Shown here: positions 37,401 to 44,365 of the stretch, piece by piece
Numbering within the stretch: position 1 is the first letter of the stretch
Layout: each line of letters starts with the position of its first letter
Source: Streptomyces cylindrosporus
Lineage (GTDB): Bacteria > Actinomycetota > Actinomycetes > Streptomycetales > Streptomycetaceae
Reading direction: 5' to 3'
Length of the DNA: 64,000 bases
Assembly (NCBI RefSeq): GCF_022698165.1
Contig: NZ_JALDAY010000003.1
Span: 186,001 to 250,000, forward strand
The notes under the pieces: model-generated
The model's database searches: none
Told to the model about the DNA's origin: nothing
What the model saw: the letters and a program-made list of their open reading frames with translations, nothing else
Program-made: the position numbers and the translations under genes

Positions 37401-37833
37401 AGGCGTTCAGGATGTCGCGGGCCTTGTCGGCGTTGGCGCGGTTGCCGGTGACGGCCCACATGAGGGCGTTCTGGTAGGCGGCGGCCGAATCCGCGACGGC
37501 CTGGTTCCGGAAGTTGGCGGGGCCGCGGCCCCAGGAGGTGATCTGTCCGGTGTTCTGGATCGTGTACGTCGACTGCGAGCGGGCGTGGGCGGCGAACGCC
37601 AAGTAGCCGTCGTAGACAGGTGATTGCTTCGCCGCGACCGCCGCCTTCATACGGGCGAGGTCGGCGTCGGTGTGGAGGATGCCGGGGTGGGTGAAGGCCC
37701 TGCTACCGGTGTCGTTCTGGGTCTCGGCGGCCTGTGCGGCGCCGGGGGCGAGCAGTCCGCTCGCGCCCGCCGCCAGCAGCAGGCCCGCCGTACCGCCGAG
37801 GAAGCCGCGGCGGCTGGGAGCGGGAGTGGTCAT
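34495..37833 (-). CDS. Multimodular secreted lyase: alginate-lyase fold, fn3 and concanavalin-like modules
   Basis: A 1,112-residue precursor with a Tat-type signal (SRRGFLGGTAGLLLAAGASGLLAPGAAQA). Modules read as: alginate-lyase-fold domain (about 45-405; NGNWDL 211-216, EAGRDQGH 264-271, AWNQGVDLW 286-294); fn3 (about 415-500, TAPAGVTAVGNSDTVKLSWLP); concanavalin-like domain (about 505-690, DLGDVRIPGSAAFDG); second fn3 (about 695-790); Ig-like putative-sugar-binding segment (about 795-880, LPAGLRLDRRTGLISGIPRETGEFTVT); second concanavalin-like domain (about 885-1112, DLGDVILDD). The accessory modules probably bind polysaccharide. Its ATG overlaps the GH28 stop (ATGA), so both are made together. 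The frame is open far upstream, but that part is antisense-frame shadow of GH28. Confidence 0.83.
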   Translation of the reverse strand: MTTPAPSRRGFLGGTAGLLLAAGASGLLAPGAAQAAETQNDTGSRAFTHPGILHTDADLARMKAAVAAKQSPVYDGYLAFAAHARSQSTYTIQNTGQITSWGRGPANFRNQAVADSAAAYQNALMWAVTGNRANADKARDILNAWSASLTMVTGADGPLGAGLQAFKFVNAAELLRHTGYDGWAEADIARCGRSFLDVWYPAVSGYMLYANGNWDLTALQTILAIGVFCEEPVLFEDALRFAAAGAGNGSVPHRVVTVAGQGQEAGRDQGHEQLAVGLTGDIAQVAWNQGVDLWAFDDNRILANFEYAARYNLGGDVPFTPDLDRTGKYIKKTVSAIGRGTLPPVYEMAYAHYVGVRGLDAPYTKAAVFRGTGGARVVEGSNDDLPSWGTFTYAGTEPPAPTVPTAPAGVTAVGNSDTVKLSWLPSAWASTYTVRRAAKPEGPYEEIVHGLDEPTYTDHDAHPGRTYHYTVSATNSQGSSGDSSRASATCGLPAPWSTQDLGDVRIPGSAAFDGERFVLEASGTADTYRLAHLPLRGDGTVTARIVWPLSSQYSKIGVTLRDSLDADAAHAAMLIQGLPLHTWSGVWSVRASAGADVSNAGSTPVPPSQQDAITVNASFPISSLGALPESATPLEAPYVEGAGDGYRLRAPYWVRVTRKGRRCTGAISPDGIRWTEVGSTEVELGHTAHAGLVLTSCLGVDEEYAETGTGAFDNVTVTSAAGEVWSGPGPAAAATGLTATTGADAVELTWTDPDPSARFKVLRAEGAGEPFHTIATGIGAVGFGTRVRYADATGTPGTTYHYAVAKTNSGGRGPLSDSVAARMPTPTAPQLTSTATAFANKGVPFRHLLRATHEPVRFTADGLPAGLRLDRRTGLISGIPRETGEFTVTTTAGNAAGDGTATLALTVGTPPPAPWTYGDLGDVILDDRAYGTLGVVAIRTPGSTSYDGGTFTVRGAGVDLTVNNQGMTGQFVRQPVTGDRTVTARLVSRTGATADRVGLLMAKSLSPFDQAAGAIVTGGTSAQLMLRTTVAGASAFSGTATVQLPLLLRLKRTGTAFAAAVSTDDGATWTDLAAGEIPGFGDAPYYVGLVVCSRNPLALGTTEFDEVSINPD

Positions 37834-39356
37834 GACGCGGCGGCCGCCTCGGCCTCGGCGGTCGTGATGAACTTCAGGTTCGTCACGTGCTCGTTGTAGA
37901 ACCACTGGATGGCGTCGGTGGTGTAGTACCAGCTGGGCTTCTTCATCGAGTCCGCGATCACGACGCCGTTGATCACCAGGTTCTCGAAGGTGACGTTCTT
38001 GATCGCGTGGTCCGCGTCGTAGCCGAGGAACAGTGACGGGTTGGCGTGGGTGCCCGTGTAGCTGAGGTTCTTGACGTAAACGTCTTCGATACCGCGGCCG
38101 ACCGAGGTGTTGTACTTGGTGTTGTACGTGACCTTCATGTAGATGACCTGGCCCCAGCGGAAGTCCTCGATCCGTACGTCCTCGATGTGGACGTTCTTGA
38201 TGAGGTTGCCGTCCCCTGGGTTGAGGGCGATGCAGCCCTGGTAGTTCATCTGGGGCTCGCGGTGGTCGAGGACGTCGATGTTCCTGATGACCAGGTTCTC
38301 CAGCGTCTCGGGGGCGTCGGTGTTTCCGTGTGTGCCGACGTTGATCGGGTGGGCGACGTCGGCCCACAGGGTGCAGTTCTGGATGGTGATGTCGCGGGTG
38401 TCGCCGTAGTAGTCCCAGCGGTGGCAGTAGATCGCGAAGCAGTCGTCGGAGTTGCGCATGAAACAGCCGTCGAAGACGATCCCGGTGGAGGAGAAGACGT
38501 CGAAACCGTCTCCATTGCCCTTCGAGCTGAAGGCACGGGCCTTCTTGACGTGGATGTTCTCGCTCATGCCGAACGTGCCCGCGTAGCCGTTCGGGTTCAT
38601 GATGATGACGTCCTCGACGCGGATGTTCCTGCTGCCCTCGCAGAGGATCCCGCCGGGACCGGCGTTCAGCATGCCCCGTCCCTTGAGCGCCGCCTTCTCC
38701 ACGTTCTTGAAGAAGACCTGCGCCTGCAGCACGGCCCCGCCCGCGAGGTAGACCGTCTTGCCGCTCGGGACGGTGAGGACGTTGCCCGTGACGGTGTGCA
38801 CGCCGGGGCCGAAATAGATGACGTCCGGGTCGTCGGCGCTGCACGCGTGGCGCTCGACATGGTTGGTGATGATGTGCAGGCAGTCGAAGATCTCGTCGTT
38901 GATCTGGACGACGAGGTCCTTGGGCTCGTCGAGGGTGAACACCAGGGTGTCGCCGCCGAGTTCGGGCTTGATGCCGTACGAGTCCGGTCTCACCCGGGCC
39001 TTGGTGGTGCCGCCCTTGAGGTAGGTCACCTCGATCTCGACAGAGCCCTGGAAGTCGAAGTACACCATCGAGGAGTTGTAGACCTTGCCGGAGCCGGTGG
39101 TCGGGTTGATCTCCTCCAGCTGCGGCCGGTAGATGTCCAGGGTCTGCCAGTCCCCGTCCGGAGCGGTGCGCACCCGTACCTTGAAGCTGGTGTTGGTCGG
39201 CATGGTGGACGGCCGGGGATAAGTGACCAGCTTCGGCGCGGAGTTGGTGTCGTCCGCGTGGGCGGCGGTGGCGGTCAGGCCGCCAGAGAGGCCGGCGGCG
39301 AGCACGGTGGCGCCGGCGGCCTGCAGGGCGGTTCGGCGCGACAAGGGCGTGTTCAT
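37830..39356 (-). CDS. GH28-type beta-helix glycosidase (polygalacturonase family)
   Basis: A 508-residue precursor with a Tat-like signal (SRRTALQAAGATVLAAGLSGGLTATAAHA), an N-terminal beta domain (about 40-160) and a right-handed beta-helix. GNGDGFD (280-286) and NSDDCFAIY (302-310) match the GH28 NTD-like and DD catalytic motifs. The usual GHG and RIK motifs are replaced by VGTHGN and an unclear site, so the substrate may differ from plain polygalacturonate. An AAAAGGAG ribosome site precedes ATG 39356. It lies downstream of the ABC importer operon, separated by a large inverted repeat, and is coupled to the multimodular lyase gene. Confidence 0.85.
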   Translation of the reverse strand: MNTPLSRRTALQAAGATVLAAGLSGGLTATAAHADDTNSAPKLVTYPRPSTMPTNTSFKVRVRTAPDGDWQTLDIYRPQLEEINPTTGSGKVYNSSMVYFDFQGSVEIEVTYLKGGTTKARVRPDSYGIKPELGGDTLVFTLDEPKDLVVQINDEIFDCLHIITNHVERHACSADDPDVIYFGPGVHTVTGNVLTVPSGKTVYLAGGAVLQAQVFFKNVEKAALKGRGMLNAGPGGILCEGSRNIRVEDVIIMNPNGYAGTFGMSENIHVKKARAFSSKGNGDGFDVFSSTGIVFDGCFMRNSDDCFAIYCHRWDYYGDTRDITIQNCTLWADVAHPINVGTHGNTDAPETLENLVIRNIDVLDHREPQMNYQGCIALNPGDGNLIKNVHIEDVRIEDFRWGQVIYMKVTYNTKYNTSVGRGIEDVYVKNLSYTGTHANPSLFLGYDADHAIKNVTFENLVINGVVIADSMKKPSWYYTTDAIQWFYNEHVTNLKFITTAEAEAAAAS

Positions 39357-39403
39357 GGATGACTCCTTTTTGAATGGCTCCTTCGCCTACGCGGCGCTCC
39401 AGC

Positions 39404-39467
39404 CGGTGTCGAGAGCGCGACCGTGCTCAGCCCTTCGGGCCTCCGCGCGCTCACGCTCTCGACACCG
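39404..39467. repeat. 14-bp perfect inverted repeat with 36-base loop
   Basis: Arms CGGTGTCGAGAGCG (39404-39417) and CGCTCTCGACACCG (39454-39467); the loop contains a smaller GCCC-TTC-GGGC hairpin. It lies between the permease gene and GH28 on the - strand. It may be a terminator or attenuator, or a processing point that separates importer from enzyme expression. Confidence 0.75.
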
Positions 39468-39514
39468 ACGCGCCCCTTCGGCTCAGTCGCGGTGCAACAG
39501 GTCGGTAGGGAGGG

Positions 39515-40417
39515 CTACTTGAGGCCGGACGTCGACATGCCGGCGACGAAGCCGCGCTGGGCGACGAGGAAGACGAGGAGGATCGGGACGACGTACATGA
39601 CCGAGGCGGCGGCCTGCAGGTTGGTGACCGGCGTGCCGGCCGAGGTGACGTACGTCGACGTCACCGCGACCGCGAGGGTGGTGCGGTCGGTGGACAGCAG
39701 CAGCTGCGGGGCGATGTAGTCGCCCCAGGTCCAGGTGAAGGCGATGACGAAGCTCGCGGAGAGGACGGGCCAGGACTGCGGCAGGAAGATCCGCCAGAAG
39801 ATCCCCGTGTAGCCGCAGCCGTCGACGATCGCCGCCTCCTCCAGCTCGCGCGGCAGCGCGGCGAAGAACTGCCGGAAGAGGAAGACCAGATAAGGGGCGG
39901 AGGACAGCCCCCACAGCACCCACGGCCAGTACGTGTCGGCCATGCCGAGCTTGGCGAAGATCAGGTAGGTCGGCAGCAGCGTGATCATCTGCGGGAGCAT
40001 CATCGAGCCGAGCAGAATGCCGAACAGGGCCTTCCTGCCGGGGGCTTCGAGGCGGGCGAAGCCGAAGCCGACCCAGGCCGAGCTCAGGGTGACGAGGGTG
40101 GCGTAGATCAGGGCGATGACCAGGGAGTTGCGGGCGTAGCCGAGGAAGTCGACGAGGTTGAAGGCGTCGGCGAAGTTGTGCCACTGGACGTGGGCGGGCA
40201 GCCAGTGCACGGGGGAGGCCGCGAGTTCGGCGGGGGTCTTCAGGCCGGAGAGGACCAGCCAGCCGAAGGGGCCCAGGAAGAGTCCCGTGATCACGACGAG
40301 GACCGTGTAGAGGACGAGGCGGTTCACCCGCACTCGGGGCGCGGACCCGGCGATCGGGCTGGTGGGAGGTGGGTCGGTGACGGTCGGGCTGGCGACGGTC
40401 GGACTGGTGGTGGTCAC
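39515..40417 (-). CDS. Sugar ABC importer, permease (MalG/AraQ type)
   Basis: A 300-residue inner-membrane subunit with six membrane segments. The coupling EAA loop is ELEEAAIVDGCGYTGIFWRIFLPQS, near residue 205. The Pro/Thr-rich N-terminus precedes the first helix (VLYTVLVVITGLFLGPFGW). It ends in QRGFVAGMSTSGLK, the usual MalG-type C-terminus (G-S-T-G-x-K). GTG 40417 overlaps the stop of the partner permease (GTGA) and follows GGAGG. No ATPase gene is present, as in most Streptomyces sugar importers that share one MsiK-like ATPase. Confidence 0.92.
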   Translation of the reverse strand: MTTTSPTVASPTVTDPPPTSPIAGSAPRVRVNRLVLYTVLVVITGLFLGPFGWLVLSGLKTPAELAASPVHWLPAHVQWHNFADAFNLVDFLGYARNSLVIALIYATLVTLSSAWVGFGFARLEAPGRKALFGILLGSMMLPQMITLLPTYLIFAKLGMADTYWPWVLWGLSSAPYLVFLFRQFFAALPRELEEAAIVDGCGYTGIFWRIFLPQSWPVLSASFVIAFTWTWGDYIAPQLLLSTDRTTLAVAVTSTYVTSAGTPVTNLQAAASVMYVVPILLVFLVAQRGFVAGMSTSGLK

Positions 40418-41406
40418 TTCTTCGCCTCCGGATCGACGTTGTAGAACACCACGCCGGACGTGGCCCGGAAGATCAGCCCGGTCACGACGAGGATCAGGAC
40501 GAAGAGCACCCACAGCAGCGCGGAGGCGTAGCCGTAGCGGCCGAACGCGAAGTACTCCGCGAACACGTGCATCATGTAGAGGTGGTTGGACTGCGGAAGC
40601 GCGGTGATTCCGGCCGGGGTCGGATCGGGCGCCAGCAGCAGCGGCATGATGGTCTGCACCGACGCGATGACACCGGTCACGGTCTGGAAGAGCAGCACCG
40701 GCGACAGCAGCGGCACGGTGACGCTCCGGAAACTCCGCCACGCGCTCGCGCCGTCGATGCGGGCCGCCTCCAGCAGCTCCCGGGGAACGTCCTGGAGCCC
40801 GGCCAGCGAGATGATCATGATGTTCCCCGCCGTCCAGAGCACCGTCATGATGAGCACGTAGCGGGCGTACGGATCGGCGAGCCAGCCCAGCGCGTCGATG
40901 CCGAACAGGTTCAACACCCCGTTGGCGGCACCGGAGTTCTGGTCGAAGACCTGCTTGAACGCGATGCCCGCGCCCACCGGCGGCACCACGGCCGGCAGAT
41001 AGAGCAGGGTGCGGAACAGCCCGCGCGCCTTGATCGGCCGGTTGACGAGCACGGCGAGCCCGAGCCCCGCGACGATGGACAGCGGCACCGAGGTGATCGC
41101 GAACAGGCCCGTACGGCCCAGGGAGTGCCAGGTCTGCGAGTCGGCGAACAGCTCCCGGTAGTTGCCGAACCCGACGTAGTGCCACCTGGGCGAGATCCCG
41201 TCGAAGGTGGTGAAGCTCAGCCACAGCGCGTACGCCATCGGCGCGATGGTCAGCAGCACGAACCCGGCGATCCAGGGCGAGGCGAACAGGTAGAACGCCC
41301 GGTGCCTGCGCGTGGCGATCGACGTCGGCGGCCGGGTCCCGGACCTGCCCGCGGCCTGGGTGGAGCCTCGCCGGCCCGCGACGGAGGAGATCTGATCGAC
41401 CGTCAT
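40414..41406 (-). CDS. Sugar ABC importer, permease (MalF/UgpA type)
   Basis: A 330-residue subunit with six membrane segments. The first is FYLFASPWIAGFVLLTIAPMAYALWLSF, and the EAA loop is ELLEAARIDGASAWRSFRSVTVPLLSP. It pairs with the MalG-type permease to form the channel. Its ATG overlaps the substrate-binding protein stop (ATGA) and its stop overlaps the next start, so three importer genes are translated as a unit. Confidence 0.93.
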   Translation of the reverse strand: MTVDQISSVAGRRGSTQAAGRSGTRPPTSIATRRHRAFYLFASPWIAGFVLLTIAPMAYALWLSFTTFDGISPRWHYVGFGNYRELFADSQTWHSLGRTGLFAITSVPLSIVAGLGLAVLVNRPIKARGLFRTLLYLPAVVPPVGAGIAFKQVFDQNSGAANGVLNLFGIDALGWLADPYARYVLIMTVLWTAGNIMIISLAGLQDVPRELLEAARIDGASAWRSFRSVTVPLLSPVLLFQTVTGVIASVQTIMPLLLAPDPTPAGITALPQSNHLYMMHVFAEYFAFGRYGYASALLWVLFVLILVVTGLIFRATSGVVFYNVDPEAKK

Positions 41407-42752
41407 CCCACCTGCTCCTTACCGCGCTTGAGCTGATCGTTCATGGCCGAGTTCAGGCGCCGTGCGAGGATGTCGACGGACATCTCGCCGTTCATGGCGG
41501 CGGGTGCGATCTGGTTGAAGAGGCCCAGGAGCGAGTCGGCGGTGGCGTAGGGCGTGAAGGCGATCACCGAGTAGTGCTTCAGCTCGGCCTCCTGCACCTT
41601 CAACACCCGTTTCTGATAGCTCTCCTGAGCGGGCATCAGCGGCCGTAACGACTTCAGTGTCGGGATGCCCCAGCCCCCGGAGGCCCGCGCCTTGGCCGGT
41701 GCCTCGCCGAAGAACCACTCGAAGACCCGCCAGGCGGCGTCCTTGTTGTGGGACTTGCTGGGAATCCAGAAGCCGGTGCCGGCCTGGCACGGACTGATCC
41801 GCTTGCCGCCCTGGAAGACCGGAGCGGGGGCCAGCCGGGCCAGCGGCGCCAGTTTCTTGTCGGCGTTGATCAGACCGCCCAGCCAGTAGCCCGAGTTGGA
41901 CATGGCCAGCCGGTTGGCCTGGAAGGTGGGGCCGTCCCAGGCGTTGGGGTCGGGCTGGACGATGCTGGGGCCGACCTTGGTCCGGCAGTACTCGATGTAC
42001 CAGCCGAGCGCCTTGCGGGCCTCCGGACTGGTGAAGTCGACCCTGGAGAAGTCGTCGGTGAAGAGGCTGCCGCCGGCCGAAACGGTCAGGCCGGCCAGCA
42101 TGTCGATCGTGGACACACCGTTGTAGCTGCCGCCGAAGACGGTGGTCTGCCCCTTCCTGCGCCGGGTGAGCCGCTTGGCCGTGTCCAGCCATTCCTCGTA
42201 CGTGACCGGCTCCAGCTCGGGCGGATAGTCGACGCCCGCCTGGTCGAACAGCGCGGTGTTGTACCAGAACATGGAGTCCTGCGAGAAGTCCTTCGCCATG
42301 CCGTACCGGGGGCCCTTGCCCTGGCTGCGGCCGTCGTAACGCCACAGGTCGTTGACCGGATCCAGGTCGTCCACCCGCAGAACCGAGCTCTTCGCGAAGT
42401 ACGGGTCCAGGTCCTCCATCACCCCCCGGGCCGCGTAGTACGGGGCGTCCACGGCACCGATGCCGCGCACCAGGTCGGGCGGGTTGCCGTTGGTCATCAT
42501 CGCGATCAGCTTGCTGGTGCTGAACAGCACGGTCCTGATCTTGACGCCGATGTCCTTCTGGGCCTGCTTGATCAGCTCCGGCGAGAGATCTTCGGCCGTG
42601 GCCATGACCGTGACGGTCTCGCCGGGACCGCTCACCCCGTTCGACACCTGCATGGCGCAGCCGCTCAGTGACGCCGCGCCGGTCGCGGCACCGGCTGCCG
42701 AGAGGGCGAGAAACCGGCGGCGGCTCAACGGAGCACCGGCCTGGGTGCGCAT
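41403..42752 (-). CDS. Sugar ABC importer, lipoprotein substrate-binding protein
   Basis: A 449-residue solute-binding lipoprotein. The signal has both a twin-arginine stretch (SRRRFLALSAAG) and a lipobox (SLSGC, Cys32). The body has the cluster-B fold of oligosaccharide binders (ETVTVMATAEDLSPELIKQAQKDIG, TSKLIAMMTNGNPPDLVRG, GFWIPSKSHNKDAAWRVFEWFFG). Pectin-derived oligosaccharides are the likely ligand from the neighbours. Codon 369 is TTA (+ strand 41646-41648), a possible bldA checkpoint. It starts the three-gene importer operon; two AACCGGTT palindromes lie 50-190 bp upstream. Confidence 0.9.
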   Translation of the reverse strand: MRTQAGAPLSRRRFLALSAAGAATGAASLSGCAMQVSNGVSGPGETVTVMATAEDLSPELIKQAQKDIGVKIRTVLFSTSKLIAMMTNGNPPDLVRGIGAVDAPYYAARGVMEDLDPYFAKSSVLRVDDLDPVNDLWRYDGRSQGKGPRYGMAKDFSQDSMFWYNTALFDQAGVDYPPELEPVTYEEWLDTAKRLTRRRKGQTTVFGGSYNGVSTIDMLAGLTVSAGGSLFTDDFSRVDFTSPEARKALGWYIEYCRTKVGPSIVQPDPNAWDGPTFQANRLAMSNSGYWLGGLINADKKLAPLARLAPAPVFQGGKRISPCQAGTGFWIPSKSHNKDAAWRVFEWFFGEAPAKARASGGWGIPTLKSLRPLMPAQESYQKRVLKVQEAELKHYSVIAFTPYATADSLLGLFNQIAPAAMNGEMSVDILARRLNSAMNDQLKRGKEQVG

Positions 42753-42800
42753 GAACTACCCACTCTCTTCGCTGGGGTGGATGCGGCGTGCGAATGTTTC

Positions 42801-42813
42801 GGGAACCGGTTGC
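42801..42813. promoter_or_regulatory. GGGAACCGGTTGC, LacI operator candidate
   Basis: AACCGGTT core at 42804-42811, about 50 bp upstream of the importer's binding-protein gene (- strand), in a position to overlap its promoter. Confidence 0.68.
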
Positions 42814-42935
42814 TACCGGCGGTGCAGGGAGCTTCCGTCCGAGGGCATTGCACGTCAAGGGGCCCGGCGAACTTTCGAAAACAGTGGTTCGGCCGAGCGA
42901 AGGGGGTTGAAGTGGCTACCGCGCTGGTCAGTGCG

Positions 42936-42948
42936 GCAACCGGTTGTC
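42936..42948. promoter_or_regulatory. GCAACCGGTTGTC, LacI operator candidate
   Basis: AACCGGTT core at 42938-42945, 134 bp from the first site in the divergent promoter region. CAACCGGTTG is a perfect 10-bp dyad. Two sites could allow looping by a LacI tetramer or independent control of each direction. Confidence 0.65.
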
Positions 42949-43122
42949 AAAGCCGCCACTCCCCGGGCCGACCCTCACCAGGAGCCCCGGTAAGCGATTT
43001 CGCCCGGAGAGTCACCAGCAGGGCTGCAGAAGGGGTCCAGGAGAGCCCGAAGGACTCGCAGCTCCACCCGACTCCGCCCTCCACCTACCGATTGACCGCC
43101 GCTTCAACGCAGATCTACGGTA

Positions 43123-43147
43123 GAAGGCGCTTTCAGAAACTGTTTCT
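43123..43147. promoter_or_regulatory. GAAGGCGCTTTC plus AGAAAC-T-GTTTCT operators
   Basis: The first 12 bases are identical to 25560-25571. The adjoining AGAAAC-T-GTTTCT (43135-43147) is a perfect dyad. Together they end 31 bases before the dehydrogenase ATG, covering its probable promoter. Confidence 0.6.
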
Positions 43148-43177
43148 ACTCCCTGTCACCAGCGCCACAGGAGAGCC

Positions 43178-44257
43178 ATGCCCAACCCCCACGACCAACC
43201 CCATCCGCACCCGCACCCCCACCCGCACTCCCATCCCCACCCGGCCGCCCCCCGTCACCCCCCGCGTGCCGTGTTCGCGATGGACCCCGTGCACCTGCCC
43301 CTCCTCTTCCCTCCGCCCCTCATGGCGCGGCTGAAGCAGGCGTCCGACCTCGACCCGGCGCTGGTGGTACGGGACTTCACCGCTCCGGAGGCCGCGCAGG
43401 CCCTGGCCGCCGCCGAGGTACTGATCACCGGCTGGGGCTGCCCCCGCCTGGACGCCGGGGTCCTCTCCGCCGCCCCGCGCCTCCGCACCGTCCTGCACGC
43501 CGCCGGCTCGGTCCGGGCGCTGGTCGGCGAGGCCCTGTGGGAGCACGGCGTCACCGTCTCCAGCGCGGTGACGGGCAACGCGCTGCCGGTCGCCGAGTAC
43601 ACGCTCGCGATGATCCTGCTGACCGGCAAGGACGCCTTCACCCACCGGGAACGCTTCCGCGTCACCCACACCTACCCCTCCCCCGCCGAGACCTCGGCCA
43701 CGGGCAACGTGGGCCGTCGCGTCGGCGTGATCGGAGCCTCCCGGGTGGGCCGCCGCCTCCTGGACCTGCTGCGCCCCTTCGACTTCACGGTCCTCCTGCA
43801 CGATCCGTACGTGAGTCCCACCGAGGCGGCGGCCATGGGCGCCGAGCTGGTCCCCCTGGACGACCTGCTCGGGCACAGCGACATCGTGACCCTGCACGCC
43901 CCCGACATCCCCGAGACCTACCGCATGCTCGACGCGCCCCGCCTGGCCCTCATCCGGGACGGAGCCGTGCTGATCAACACGTCACGCGGCGCCCTGATCG
44001 ACCCGGAGGCACTCACCGACGAGCTGGTCTCGGGCCGCCTGCACGCGGTCCTGGACGTGACGGAACCCGAGCCCCTCCCCGCCGACTCCCCCCTCTACCG
44101 CCTCCCCAACGTCTTCCTCACCCCCCACATCGCGGGCTCCCTGGGCACCGAACTGGAACGCCTGGGCCGCATAGTCGCCGACGAGCTGGAACGGCTGGCG
44201 TCGGCTCTCCCACTGCGGCACGAGGTACGGCAGGCGGACATGACCCGTGTGGCATGA
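43178..44257 (+). CDS. D-2-hydroxyacid dehydrogenase with His-Pro N-terminal tract
   Basis: An NAD(P)-dependent oxidoreductase of 359 residues. The nucleotide-binding motif is GVIGASRVG (183-191), with Ser replacing the second Gly as in many actinobacterial homologs. Arg270 (NTSRGAL), a Glu in the TEPEP segment near 296-298, and His317 (PHIAGS) are the catalytic trio. It may reduce or oxidise a sugar-derived 2-keto or 2-hydroxy acid from uronate breakdown (inference). The first 22 residues are an unusual His-Pro repeat, probably disordered and perhaps metal-binding. CAGGAGAG precedes ATG 43178. It is divergent from the importer operon, with operators between, and is followed by the LacI B gene. 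Confidence 0.87.
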   Translation: MPNPHDQPHPHPHPHPHSHPHPAAPRHPPRAVFAMDPVHLPLLFPPPLMARLKQASDLDPALVVRDFTAPEAAQALAAAEVLITGWGCPRLDAGVLSAAPRLRTVLHAAGSVRALVGEALWEHGVTVSSAVTGNALPVAEYTLAMILLTGKDAFTHRERFRVTHTYPSPAETSATGNVGRRVGVIGASRVGRRLLDLLRPFDFTVLLHDPYVSPTEAAAMGAELVPLDDLLGHSDIVTLHAPDIPETYRMLDAPRLALIRDGAVLINTSRGALIDPEALTDELVSGRLHAVLDVTEPEPLPADSPLYRLPNVFLTPHIAGSLGTELERLGRIVADELERLASALPLRHEVRQADMTRVA

Positions 44258-44365
44258 CGGCATGGACGGCAGGCACGGCAGCGTTATCCACAGCCCAGGC
44301 CTGCGGGAAACAATCTGGGATACGGTTCCCCCACTCTCCAACCCCGCCCGATGAAGGAGCCCCCG

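Noticed and set aside
37834..38844. Upstream extension of the multimodular lyase frame
   Set aside because: The Tat signal begins at ATG 37833 with stop-start overlap; the earlier part is out of frame with GH28 and has no family features.
44284..44292. TTATCCACA, a perfect DnaA-box sequence
   Set aside because: A single copy between a dehydrogenase and a LacI gene, with no cluster, dnaA/dnaN or AT-rich region; most likely chance.
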